Shown piece by piece: positions 1-5,982 of a DNA stretch of 6,715 nucleotides. Position 1 is the stretch's first letter. Each line of letters starts with the position of its first letter. Below the pieces are notes generated by a model. The model was not told the DNA's origin and did not search any database. It saw only the letters and a list, made by a program, of their open reading frames with translations. Location: assembly GCA_038325105.1 (NCBI GenBank), contig JBBQIR010000098.1, forward strand, positions 1 through 6,715, written 5' to 3'. The position numbers and the translations under genes were made by a program. The stretch comes from WSXY01 sp038325105. GTDB taxonomy: Bacteria; Actinomycetota; Coriobacteriia; Anaerosomatales; Anaerosomataceae.

Positions 1-1087
1 TCCTGGTCGAGTACTCCGAGATGCCGGTCGTAAAAAACTTGTTTAAGCAGTACATGTTGGTCTCCCACTCGCTCGTTTCTGTGTGCGATTTTTTGGTTTC
101 TGCTGGGGCGGACGCGCGTGGCGCCCGCCCCTCGCCGTCTACGATGTAGCACCCAAAGTCGTGCTCTGTGGCGTAGGCGAGCGCCGCTTCGGGCCCGTCC
201 ACGAAGAGCGCTGTTGACAGGATGTCGCTGTCGAGGCCCGAGAAGCGACCGACGATCGTGAGCGACTGCGTACCGCGGGCAGGGGCGCCCGTCTTCGGAT
301 CGAGGATGTGGTGGTAGCGCACCCCGTCGCGCTCGAAGTACTGCTGGTAGTCGCCGGAGGTCGAAAGCGCGGCGTCACCCGTCCACTCCGCGACGGCGAT
401 CACCACGCCGGGCTCGCGCGGGTCTTCCACGCCGACGCGCCACGGCTCGCCGTCAGGCTTGTCGCCGAGCGTGACCGTCGTGCTGCCGGCGCTCACGATT
501 GCGGCGGTCACTGCGCCATCCGCGTGAAGCGCTTCCCGCGCGCGGTCGAGAACGAGTCCCTTTGCCGCGCCGCCGAAGTCGAGGCCCGGAACGGCGTACG
601 TGCTCCAGAGGCCCATGAACCGGAACATCTCACCGTCGCGCTCAGAGATGGAAGCAGCATCGAGTGCGGCGCCGATCTCGCCCGCAGTCGGCACGCGATC
701 CTCTCCGCCGAAATCGTAGAGCTTCACGATGCCGAGAAGGTACGGCGAGAATTCGTCTTCGACCCCGAGAGCCTGAACGCGGTTGAGAATCTCGACTGCG
801 TCCGACGGCAACGTGTGTGACTCGAACGGCGCCGCGTTCACGGCGGCAATCGCTGAGGTCGTGCTGTATGAGTTGAGTTGCGCCTCGACGAGCGCGATCT
901 CGCGGAAGGCTTGGTCGATCGCTGCATCCACAGCAGCGTCACTCGGACCGTACGCCTCGATAGTCACCATCGTCCCGAGCGCCGGTCGGCTGACGCGTGG
1001 GGGTTCGTCTCCCGTGCTGCACCCGACCGGGACCAGCAGCGCGCCTGCGAGGAGCAGGGTGAGCGCGAATCTGACGGTGCTGCGCAT
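1..1087 (-). CDS. apbE: FAD:protein FMN transferase lipoprotein (ApbE family), 3' end outside window
   Basis: ApbE enzymes move FMN from FAD onto a Thr/Ser of a target flavoprotein outside the membrane, needing Mg2+. The reading frame is open from ATG at 1087 down to the window edge (362 codons visible, no stop). Residues 1-22 form a basic and hydrophobic signal ending VPVGC, so Cys23 is the likely lipidated residue, although Pro at -3 is not a classic lipobox. ApbE motifs occur in order: GLDFGGAAKG (168-177), STSGDYQQYF (242-251), HHILDPKTGAP (259-269) and DSDILSTALF (287-296), whose Asp and Thr match the metal-site region. GAGGGGG lies 4 nt before the ATG. The usual ApbE fold should end near residue 320; the 40 or more residues after it are unlike the family and AT-richer (see findings). 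The gene is divergent from nfnA. No obvious flavinylation target is in the window. Family assignment is firm; the C-terminus is uncertain. Confidence 0.9.
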   Translation of the reverse strand, partial: MRSTVRFALTLLLAGALLVPVGCSTGDEPPRVSRPALGTMVTIEAYGPSDAAVDAAIDQAFREIALVEAQLNSYSTTSAIAAVNAAPFESHTLPSDAVEILNRVQALGVEDEFSPYLLGIVKLYDFGGEDRVPTAGEIGAALDAASISERDGEMFRFMGLWSTYAVPGLDFGGAAKGLVLDRAREALHADGAVTAAIVSAGSTTVTLGDKPDGEPWRVGVEDPREPGVVIAVAEWTGDAALSTSGDYQQYFERDGVRYHHILDPKTGAPARGTQSLTIVGRFSGLDSDILSTALFVDGPEAALAYATEHDFGCYIVDGEGRAPRASAPAETKKSHTETSEWETNMYCLNKFFTTGISEYSTR

Positions 1088-1096
1088 GCGTCCCCC

Positions 1097-1125
1097 TCGT
1101 TCATCGGCAGTGCCGCTAGTATACT
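1097..1125. promoter_or_regulatory. Putative divergent apbE/nfnA promoter with palindromic -10
   Basis: TATACT at 1120-1125 is a near-consensus -10 for nfnA, 45 bp before its ATG. It sits in the perfect palindrome AGTATACT (1118-1125), so the minus strand also reads TATACT (1123-1118), facing apbE. The plus-strand -35 region (around 1097-1103) is a poor match to TTGACA, and so is the minus-strand one. Other parts of the gap show nothing recognisable apart from the two ribosome binding sites. Confidence 0.5.
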
Positions 1126-1169
1126 GGTCGGCACGCACGCGAGCAGCGTTCCCGGCAGGAAGGCGTCCC

Positions 1170-2009
1170 ATGTTCGAGATCGTTCATCAGCGACAACTCT
1201 CGGAGTCCGTCTTCGAGATGGGTGTCCACGCTCCTGCCATCGCCCGTAAGGCGCGCGCCGGGCAGTTCCTCATGCTTCGCATCGACGGGCACGGCGAGCG
1301 CATCCCGCTTACCTTCAGCGACTGGTCTGCCGAGGAAGGCTGGGTGCGCTTCATCTTCATGCGTGTCGGCAAGACGACGCACCAGCTTTCGCACCTCACG
1401 GTGGGCGACTCGCTTGCCGACGTCGTCGGGCCGCTCGGCGTGCCGACGCATACGGACGGTCTCGGACGCGTCGCGGTCGTTGGCGGCGGTGTTGGTGCTG
1501 CGGTCGCGTATCCGGTCGCACGTGCCATGGCCGAGGCGGGCGCGCAGGTCACCGTCATCCTCGGCGCGAGGAATCGCGAACTGCTGATTCTCGAGGACGA
1601 GTTCCGGGCGCTTCCGCTCAAGGAACTCATCGTGATGACCGACGACGGATCGGCGGGCGAGAAGGGTCTCGTCACGGCGCCGCTCAAGCGGCTCTGCGGG
1701 GCAGGCGAACTCGACCACAGCATGGCCATCGGCCCGGCGATCATGATGAAGTTCTGCGCCGCCACGACGAAGGAATTCGACGTGCCGATCACCGTGTCGC
1801 TCAATCCGATCATGGTCGACGGCACGGGGATGTGCGGTGCCTGCCGTGTGAGCATCGGCGGTGAGACGAAGTTCGGCTGTGTGGACGGTCCCGACTTCGA
1901 CGGTCACGCCGTGGACTTCGAGGAGCTCATGAGTCGCCAGCGTGTGTACAGCGACATCGAGCGTGAGGCCGACGCCGACTTCTCAAGGGAGTGCTCATGT
2001 CACCAGTAG
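1170..2009 (+). CDS. nfnA: NADH-dependent reduced ferredoxin:NADP+ oxidoreductase, subunit A (NfnA)
   Basis: NfnA is the small subunit of cytoplasmic NfnAB. The complex bifurcates electrons: 2 NADPH + NAD+ + 2 oxidised ferredoxin give 2 NADP+ + NADH + 2 reduced ferredoxin, or the reverse. The 279-residue product has the ferredoxin-reductase layout. The FAD-binding part includes RIPLTFSDW (44-52), the NAD(H)-binding part has VVGGGVGAAVAYPVARA (103-119), and a [2Fe-2S] region lies near the C-terminus with Cys222, Cys225 and Cys237 in a GTGMCGAC...GC pattern. Asp217 is a candidate for the extra, non-cysteine ligand described in Nfn structures. Length is normal for the family. The ATG at 1170 follows AGGAAGG by 7 nt; the frame is open upstream to 783, but that part overlaps apbE and has no family similarity. 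Close homologues are named sulfide dehydrogenase or dihydroorotate dehydrogenase electron-transfer subunit; the nfnB neighbour decides for Nfn. Confidence 0.93.
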   Translation: MFEIVHQRQLSESVFEMGVHAPAIARKARAGQFLMLRIDGHGERIPLTFSDWSAEEGWVRFIFMRVGKTTHQLSHLTVGDSLADVVGPLGVPTHTDGLGRVAVVGGGVGAAVAYPVARAMAEAGAQVTVILGARNRELLILEDEFRALPLKELIVMTDDGSAGEKGLVTAPLKRLCGAGELDHSMAIGPAIMMKFCAATTKEFDVPITVSLNPIMVDGTGMCGACRVSIGGETKFGCVDGPDFDGHAVDFEELMSRQRVYSDIEREADADFSRECSCHQ

Positions 2010-3436
2010 ACGAGACTCCGGCCGAGAGGCCCCGCCACAAGCCTTCGCGGGCGCCGCGTACGGCCATGCCCGAGCGTGACGCGCTCGAGCGCGCGAAAAC
2101 GTTCGACGAGGTCGGCCTCGGGTACACCGAGGCGATGGCGGTCGCTGAAGCCAACCGCTGCATCCAATGCAAGAACCCGACATGCATCGAAGGATGTCCG
2201 GTCAATATCGACATCAAGTCCTTCATCGGGCGGATCATCGATGGTGAGTATGCCGAGGGCGTCGCCGTCCTCAAGGAACGCAACGCGCTACCTGCCGTGT
2301 GTGGCCGTGTGTGCCCGCAGGAGGAGCAGTGCGAGGCCTCGTGCGTGTTGGCCCGCAAGGGCGAGTCGGTGGCGATAGGGCGCCTTGAGCGCTGGCTGGG
2401 CGACTTCGATCTCGCCTGCGATCTCGAGCACCGGTGCGCGCCTGTCGTCGGTGAGCCGAGTGGCAAGCGCGTCGCTGTCGTGGGCTCCGGCCCCGCTGGC
2501 CTCGCGTGTGCGGGCGAACTTCGCCGCTTCGGGCATGCGGTGACGGTCTTCGAGTCGCTCCACGCCGCGGGTGGCGTGCTCACCTACGGTATCCCTGAGT
2601 TCCGGCTCCCGAAGGCGATCGTGCAGGCCGAGATCGAGATGCTCGAGATCATGGGCGTCGAGATCGTGACCGACATCGTCGTCGGTGCCACGTACACCCT
2701 CGACGAGCTCCTCGGCGACGAGGGATTCGACGCGGTGTTCGTGGGCAACGGTGCCGGACTGCCGATGTTCCTTGGCGTGCCGGGCGAGAACCTCAACGGC
2801 GTGTACTCGGCGAACGAGTTCCTCACGCGCGTGAACCTCATGAAGGCGTACGAGTTCCCCACATACGACACCCCCGTGGCGCGCGGGCGCAAAGTCGCGG
2901 TCGTGGGCGGCGGAAACGTGGCGATGGACTCGGCGCGCACCGCCAAGCGCCTCGGTGCCGAGGAGGTCTTCTTGGTGTACCGACGTTCGGAGGACGAGAT
3001 GCCGGCCCGGCGGGAGGAAGTCCACCACGCGCAGCAGGAGGGCATCGAGTTCAAGATGCTCTGCTCGCCGGCGGAGATCGTCGGGCGCGACGGGTTCGTG
3101 ACCGGTATGGTTGCCACGCGCATGGAACTCACCGAGCCCGACGCCAGCGGCCGACGCGCGCCGGTGTGCGTGATGGACTCGGATTTCGTGATCGAGTGCG
3201 ACACGGTCATCATCGCGCTCGGTACGCGGGCGAACCCGCTGCTCTCTCAGACGACACCGGACCTTGAGGTGAGCAAGCGTGGCTACATCGTGACCGATGA
3301 AGACGGAGCGACGAACAAGCCGGGCGTGTTTGCGGGTGGAGACATCGTGACCGGCTCGGCCACGGTTATCCTCGCTATGGGCGCCGGCAAGAAGGCCGCA
3401 CGAGCCATCGACCGTTGGCTGGAGTCGACGAACTGA
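1997..3436 (+). CDS. nfnB: NADH-dependent reduced ferredoxin:NADP+ oxidoreductase, subunit B (NfnB)
   Basis: NfnB is the large, bifurcating subunit, related to the small subunit of glutamate synthase. The 479 residues contain, in order: a basic N-terminal tail; cysteines 55, 58, 63 and 67 (RCIQCKNPTCIEGC) and 102, 106, 112 and 116 (CGRVCPQEEQCEASC) for two [4Fe-4S] clusters; an FAD Rossmann motif VVGSGPAGLACAGEL (161-175); GGVLTYGIPEFRLPK (192-206); an NADP(H)-binding motif VVGGGNVAMDSARTAKRLG (302-320) followed by YRRSEDEMPAR; and a C-terminal FAD motif KPGVFAGGDIVTGSATVILA (441-460). The ATG at 1997 lies 6 nt after AAGGGA inside nfnA; the in-frame GTG at 1991 would leave no spacing and is less likely. 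The gene overlaps the nfnA end by 13 bp, suggesting coupled translation and balanced subunits. No glutamate synthase large subunit is present, which argues against a GltD role. No terminator hairpin is visible after the stop, so some read-through into the next gene is possible. Confidence 0.94.
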   Translation: MSPVDETPAERPRHKPSRAPRTAMPERDALERAKTFDEVGLGYTEAMAVAEANRCIQCKNPTCIEGCPVNIDIKSFIGRIIDGEYAEGVAVLKERNALPAVCGRVCPQEEQCEASCVLARKGESVAIGRLERWLGDFDLACDLEHRCAPVVGEPSGKRVAVVGSGPAGLACAGELRRFGHAVTVFESLHAAGGVLTYGIPEFRLPKAIVQAEIEMLEIMGVEIVTDIVVGATYTLDELLGDEGFDAVFVGNGAGLPMFLGVPGENLNGVYSANEFLTRVNLMKAYEFPTYDTPVARGRKVAVVGGGNVAMDSARTAKRLGAEEVFLVYRRSEDEMPARREEVHHAQQEGIEFKMLCSPAEIVGRDGFVTGMVATRMELTEPDASGRRAPVCVMDSDFVIECDTVIIALGTRANPLLSQTTPDLEVSKRGYIVTDEDGATNKPGVFAGGDIVTGSATVILAMGAGKKAARAIDRWLESTN

Positions 3437-3442
3437 CCGTAG

Positions 3443-3470
3443 TTATCCTCGGCGGTTCATGGGTTATACT
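3443..3470 (+). promoter_or_regulatory. Putative promoter of the LytTR regulator gene
   Basis: TATACT at 3465-3470 is a near-consensus -10. TTATCC at 3443-3448 (16-bp spacer) is a weak -35, matching TTGACA at three positions. The predicted start of transcription, about 3477, gives a leader of about 50 nt. The spacer contains GTTCAT (3455-3460). Confidence 0.5.
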
Positions 3471-3503
3471 GTGTGGCAGAATGGGCAGATGAGCGGCGCG
3501 AGT

Positions 3504-3512
3504 ACCGTTCGT
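3504..3512 (+). promoter_or_regulatory. Single LytTR-type half-site in the regulator leader
   Basis: ACCGTTCGT fits the LytTR repeat consensus [TA][AC][CA]GTTN[AG][TG] and is identical to one repeat upstream of the gene at 5436-5726; with the following C, ten bases are shared. It lies between the predicted -10 and the start codon, a place where binding would block transcription. No second repeat lies 19-22 bp away, so this is only a candidate for autoregulation. Confidence 0.3.
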
Positions 3513-3528
3513 CCGGAAGTGGGTGGCA

Positions 3529-4278
3529 ATGGCTGCAGAAGATCCCATCAACGTCCTGTGCGTTGACGACGACGTTTCCATCGTCGAGATGATCAAGATG
3601 GGTCTCGAAGGCGACGGCATGCACGTACTGTCCGCCGGCGATGGAGCCGAGGCGCTTGAAGTGCTCCAGTCCGAGCCCGTTGACGTGATACTTCTTGACA
3701 TCATGATGCCTCGGGTAGATGGCTGGATGGCCTTGATGGAGATCCGGAACAACCCGCTCACGGCAGACATCCCGGTCATCATGCTGACCGCCAAGACGCA
3801 GGACCTCGCGAAGATCCTCGCCTTCAAGCAGGGCGTCCAGCAGTACGTCACCAAGCCGTTCAACCTCATGGAGCTCTCGGCACGGGTTACGAGCCTTACG
3901 AGGAACCGCCCGCGTACGGCCGCTGGCGGTGCGAGTGGGGAGAGCGATTTCCGCAAACTCGCCGTGCGCAAGGGCGGGCGAACCGTGCTCCTGAACATCG
4001 ACGACATCGTGTACATCTCGGCGAAGAACAAGTCGACGTACGTACACACCTACGAGAACCAGTTCCTGGTGGACCTGACGCTCACCGAACTCGAGGGTAA
4101 GCTCCTCAAGGAGAACTTCGAACGGGTTCACCGCTCGTACATGGTCAACCTCAACAAGGTCAAGGAAATCCTCCGCGTCGACGGCGCCTACGTTGTGGTC
4201 GTGACCGACCGAGATGAAACTCAGATTCCGGTAGCACGCCGTCAGGTGCGCGAGTTCCGGGGATCGGTGGGCATCTGA
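3529..4278 (+). CDS. Response regulator, REC + LytTR DNA-binding domain
   Basis: This is a cytoplasmic two-component transcription factor of 249 residues. The receiver domain (about 7-123) has the acidic residues Asp13/Asp14, phosphoacceptor Asp57 in LLDIMMP, Thr87 and Lys109 (VTKPF), so it should be phosphorylatable. A Gly/Ala-rich linker (about 128-139) leads to a LytTR domain (about 141-246) with the typical stretches IDDIVYISAKNKSTYVHT (157-174) and FERVHRSYMVNLNKV (197-211). LytTR domains bind pairs of 9-bp direct repeats. The REC domain is of the common IMMPRVDGW type. ATG at 3529 is chosen, 10 nt after GGAAG; an in-frame GTG at 3523, 4 nt after GGAAG, would add two residues and is also possible. 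The stop overlaps the next start (TGATG), so the two proteins are probably made together. No histidine kinase is in the window. Repeats fitting the LytTR consensus lie upstream of the gene at 5436-5726. Confidence 0.92.
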   Translation: MAAEDPINVLCVDDDVSIVEMIKMGLEGDGMHVLSAGDGAEALEVLQSEPVDVILLDIMMPRVDGWMALMEIRNNPLTADIPVIMLTAKTQDLAKILAFKQGVQQYVTKPFNLMELSARVTSLTRNRPRTAAGGASGESDFRKLAVRKGGRTVLLNIDDIVYISAKNKSTYVHTYENQFLVDLTLTELEGKLLKENFERVHRSYMVNLNKVKEILRVDGAYVVVVTDRDETQIPVARRQVREFRGSVGI

Positions 4279-5360
4279 TGAGGACCCCAAGAAGGGCGCT
4301 CCTGGTCGCTGTCGCAGCTGTGATGCTTCTGGCCGTCCTGCCGGGCGCAGCGGTGGCTGAGCGGACGCTCGGTCTGAGCGCCGGCAAGTTCGAGTTCACC
4401 GTCGCGGCCGGTCAGAAGGGCAGTGGCGACGTTGTCGTCATGAACAGTGGCGATGAGCCGCTGCAGGTGCTCATCTATGCTGCCAACCAGAGGGTCGATG
4501 ACAAGGGTCAGGTCGTCTACGAAGTTCCTAATCCGGAGAATATTGACCTGATCGGCAATCCGGCGTCGTGGCTCCGGCTCGAGATCGACGCGGAGCAGAA
4601 GGCGCTTGGCAACACTCCGTACATCGAGCTCGAACCCGGTGAGCGCGTGCCGGTCCACTTCGAATTCGAGGTGCCCGACGGTGTGCCGCCCGGCGACCAT
4701 CAGATCATGCTGTTCTTCCAGATGATCGCGAAGGCGGCCCCGAAGGATAGTTCGGGCACGGCTGTCTCGGGACGTCTTGGTTCGCGCATCCGGGTCCGCG
4801 TACTGGGCGACATCGTCGAACGTATCGAGGTGCGTCCGTTCGCCGTGCGATCGTTCATCATTGGTGATGTGATCCCGTGGACGCTTTTGATCCGGAACGA
4901 CGGCAACATCGACAAGATCGTCAACGGGCGCATCATGTTGCTCGACGGAAGCGAGAATGAAATCGAGTCCAGCGCCATCGCGACGGACACGACGGTGTTC
5001 GCAGGATCCAATGTCGAGTTGAGCGGGTCTCTCGGTGAGAAGCAGAACCGAATCGGACGCTTCATCGCTCGATTCGAGATGGAGTATCCCAAGGAGGGTT
5101 CGGACGCCGCGGTTCCTGAGGTAGTCGTCAAGGAGCGCTCGGTCATCATTATTCCGATGTGGTTGGCTGTTGCCCTCATCCTTGTGATTGGCGGCTTCGC
5201 ACTTTGGCTCTCGTGGCGGATGAGTGTCACGTCGGCCGAGCGGCGTATCGAGCGCAAGCGCGTGAAACGCCCGCCGGCCGAGATGAACCGTGGGGCCGCG
5301 GACGACAGTTACTACGACCCTAACGCGGCCGGTTCGGCGCAGAGGGACACCGAGGAGTAG
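4278..5360 (+). CDS. Secreted, membrane-anchored WxL-interacting-protein-like (DUF916/DUF3324-like) protein
   Basis: The 360-residue product has a signal peptide (1-27, basic start, long hydrophobic core, AVA cleavage site), two beta-rich extracellular regions (about 30-155 and 165-285), a membrane helix (about 290-313) and a 47-residue tail that is basic near the membrane and acidic at the end. This matches WxL-interacting proteins in length and order: a peptidoglycan-binding DUF916 domain, a DUF3324 domain, then a C-terminal membrane anchor. Supporting stretches are FEFTVAAGQKGSGDVVVMNS (38-57), the PxGxPPGxH-like VPDGVPPGDHQIMLFF, and SRIRVRVLGD at the junction. In Firmicutes these proteins hold WxL proteins at the wall. 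Translation is coupled to the LytTR regulator by TGATG, with only a weak GGTGG 7 nt upstream. A terminator follows. The family call rests on architecture and motif feel, not an alignment; a generic NEW3/COG1470-type Ig-like membrane protein is the alternative. Confidence 0.65.
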   Translation: MRTPRRALLVAVAAVMLLAVLPGAAVAERTLGLSAGKFEFTVAAGQKGSGDVVVMNSGDEPLQVLIYAANQRVDDKGQVVYEVPNPENIDLIGNPASWLRLEIDAEQKALGNTPYIELEPGERVPVHFEFEVPDGVPPGDHQIMLFFQMIAKAAPKDSSGTAVSGRLGSRIRVRVLGDIVERIEVRPFAVRSFIIGDVIPWTLLIRNDGNIDKIVNGRIMLLDGSENEIESSAIATDTTVFAGSNVELSGSLGEKQNRIGRFIARFEMEYPKEGSDAAVPEVVVKERSVIIIPMWLAVALILVIGGFALWLSWRMSVTSAERRIERKRVKRPPAEMNRGAADDSYYDPNAAGSAQRDTEE

Positions 5361-5382
5361 TACTACACTCAGGCAATGACAG

Positions 5383-5417
5383 ACCGCCGGTTGCAGTCGC
5401 AGCCGGCGGTTTCTTGT
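5383..5417 (+). terminator. Rho-independent terminator of the regulator/WxLIP-like unit
   Basis: A 12-bp stem (5383-5394 with 5399-5410, one T-G pair) closes a 4-nt AGTC loop and is followed by TTTCTTGTT. It starts 22 bp after the stop codon. The opposite strand has only a weak T-rich tail, so termination of the convergent gene here would be poor. Confidence 0.85.
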
Positions 5418-5435
5418 TGGCTCTGAGCGCGACTG

Positions 5436-5726
5436 CTACTCAGTGACGATCCAGTAGGCGACGGTCCCCTCGGGGAGCGGGAGCTCGGTTCCTGCGGTAC
5501 GCCCGCCGGTGTAGTTGGTGTAGCCGTCCGCGGACTGGACTTCTACTCTCCACCCGGTGTTGGCCTTCACGAGAATGCCGTCGTCGGTCGCTGTCACGTA
5601 GGCGCGTGTCGCCACATGTCCGGTGACTGCAGTGCTTCCGGTGGGCGAGGTCGCCGCAGCGGCGCCCGGGAGGGCAATCGCGGCCGCAAGCACCAGGATC
5701 ATCATGGTGATCAGCGTCCGCTTCAT
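5436..5726 (-). CDS. Small secreted beta-rich protein (96 aa), unknown family
   Basis: I do not recognise a named family. Residues 1-25 form a signal peptide (MKRTLITMMILVLAAAIA, then PGAAAA), leaving a mature protein of about 71 residues with no cysteines. The mature part looks all-beta: ATRAYVTATDDGILVKANTG (39-58), then WRVEVQSADGY, a Gly/Thr-rich turn and the end GTVAYWIVTE. The end strand with W-x-V followed by two residues recalls the last strand of WxL domains, but the protein is much shorter than a WxL domain. ATG at 5726 is chosen because GGAGG ends 8 nt upstream; an in-frame ATG at 5744 would add six residues but lies upstream of that ribosome binding site. The gene is convergent with the WxLIP-like gene and has its own promoter with LytTR-type repeats. 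It could be a structural surface protein or an assembly partner of the membrane-anchored neighbour (inference). Confidence 0.8.
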   Translation of the reverse strand: MKRTLITMMILVLAAAIALPGAAAATSPTGSTAVTGHVATRAYVTATDDGILVKANTGWRVEVQSADGYTNYTGGRTAGTELPLPEGTVAYWIVTE

Positions 5727-5762
5727 CGTGCTCGCCTCCAACAACGGGAACCTTCTATCCCT

Positions 5763-5768
5763 ATTATC
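5763..5768 (-). promoter_or_regulatory. -10 element of the 96-aa secreted protein gene
   Basis: On the minus strand this reads GATAAT, five of six bases of TATAAT, predicting a transcript start near 5756 and a 30-nt leader carrying the GGAGG site at 5739-5735. No TTGACA-like -35 is present at 16-18 bp; that position is occupied by the repeat array at 5774-5811, as expected for an activator-dependent promoter. Confidence 0.5.
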
Positions 5769-5773
5769 GGACG

Positions 5774-5811
5774 ACGAACGGTTAGTTCTTTAGGATTAAC
5801 GGATGAACGGT
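5774..5811 (-). promoter_or_regulatory. LytTR-type operator: three 9-bp direct repeats
   Basis: On the minus strand, in the direction of the downstream gene, are ACCGTTCAT (5811-5803), TCCGTTAAT (5803-5795) and ACCGTTCGT (5782-5774). All three fit [TA][AC][CA]GTTN[AG][TG], the published LytTR consensus. The second and third are 12 bp apart, within the 10-13 bp usual for LytTR sites; the first overlaps the second by one base. The array ends 5 bp before the -10. The likely binder is the LytTR regulator at 3529-4278. Confidence 0.6.
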
Positions 5812-5935
5812 ACCTTACAGCATCGAACCACTACCGCCCACGACCACGCATGAGCGACAGCGGCACGTGACGTGACCGCTCAACCGTCGCGGCGGAGAGC
5901 GATTCCTGCAGGCAACGGGAGTTTGGGCGCAAAGG

Positions 5936-5964
5936 AAAGGGCCCGCGCACTGCGCGGGCCCTTT
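5936..5964 (-). terminator. Rho-independent terminator of the 137-aa secreted protein gene
   Basis: A perfect 13-bp stem (AAAGGGCCCGCGC paired with its complement) closes a 3-nt loop, 18 bp after the stop of the minus-strand gene. On that strand the tail reads TTTCCTTTG. It separates the 137-aa gene from the 96-aa gene. The 170 bases between this hairpin and the -10 at 5763 hold only the repeat array and a short imperfect inverted repeat (AGCGG at 5859-5863, CCGCT at 5876-5880). Confidence 0.9.
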
Positions 5965-5982
5965 GAGATGCTGTGGTGTGTA

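Noticed and set aside
2..46. Plus-strand frame ending at TAA 46 (ends AGRKKLV)
   Set aside because: Only 14 codons are visible and the minus-strand apbE frame covers the same bases; not enough to call a convergent gene.
105..131. GC-rich inverted repeat inside apbE as a terminator
   Set aside because: On the minus strand it is followed by A-rich, not T-rich, sequence; on the plus strand the T run precedes it.
783..1169. Upstream extension of the nfnA frame to a start at 783
   Set aside because: It runs antisense to apbE, has no Nfn similarity, and the ATG at 1170 has a good ribosome binding site and the family N-terminus.
1116..1907. Long minus-strand frames opposite nfnA
   Set aside because: His/Arg/Asp-rich translation typical of antisense frames in GC-rich genes; no domain pattern and the plus-strand product is clear.
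2288..3213. Minus-strand frames opposite nfnB
   Set aside because: Shadows of a fully conserved coding frame, with low-complexity composition.
3375..4290. Minus-strand frames opposite the response regulator
   Set aside because: The plus strand carries an intact REC-LytTR protein; the antisense product has no recognisable features.
5763..5793. Flagellar-type (FliA/SigD/WhiG) promoter: TAAAGAAC and TCCGATAA on the minus strand
   Set aside because: Both halves look right, but the spacing is about 2 bp longer than the usual range, and a vegetative -10 with LytTR sites explains the same bases. Kept only as an alternative.
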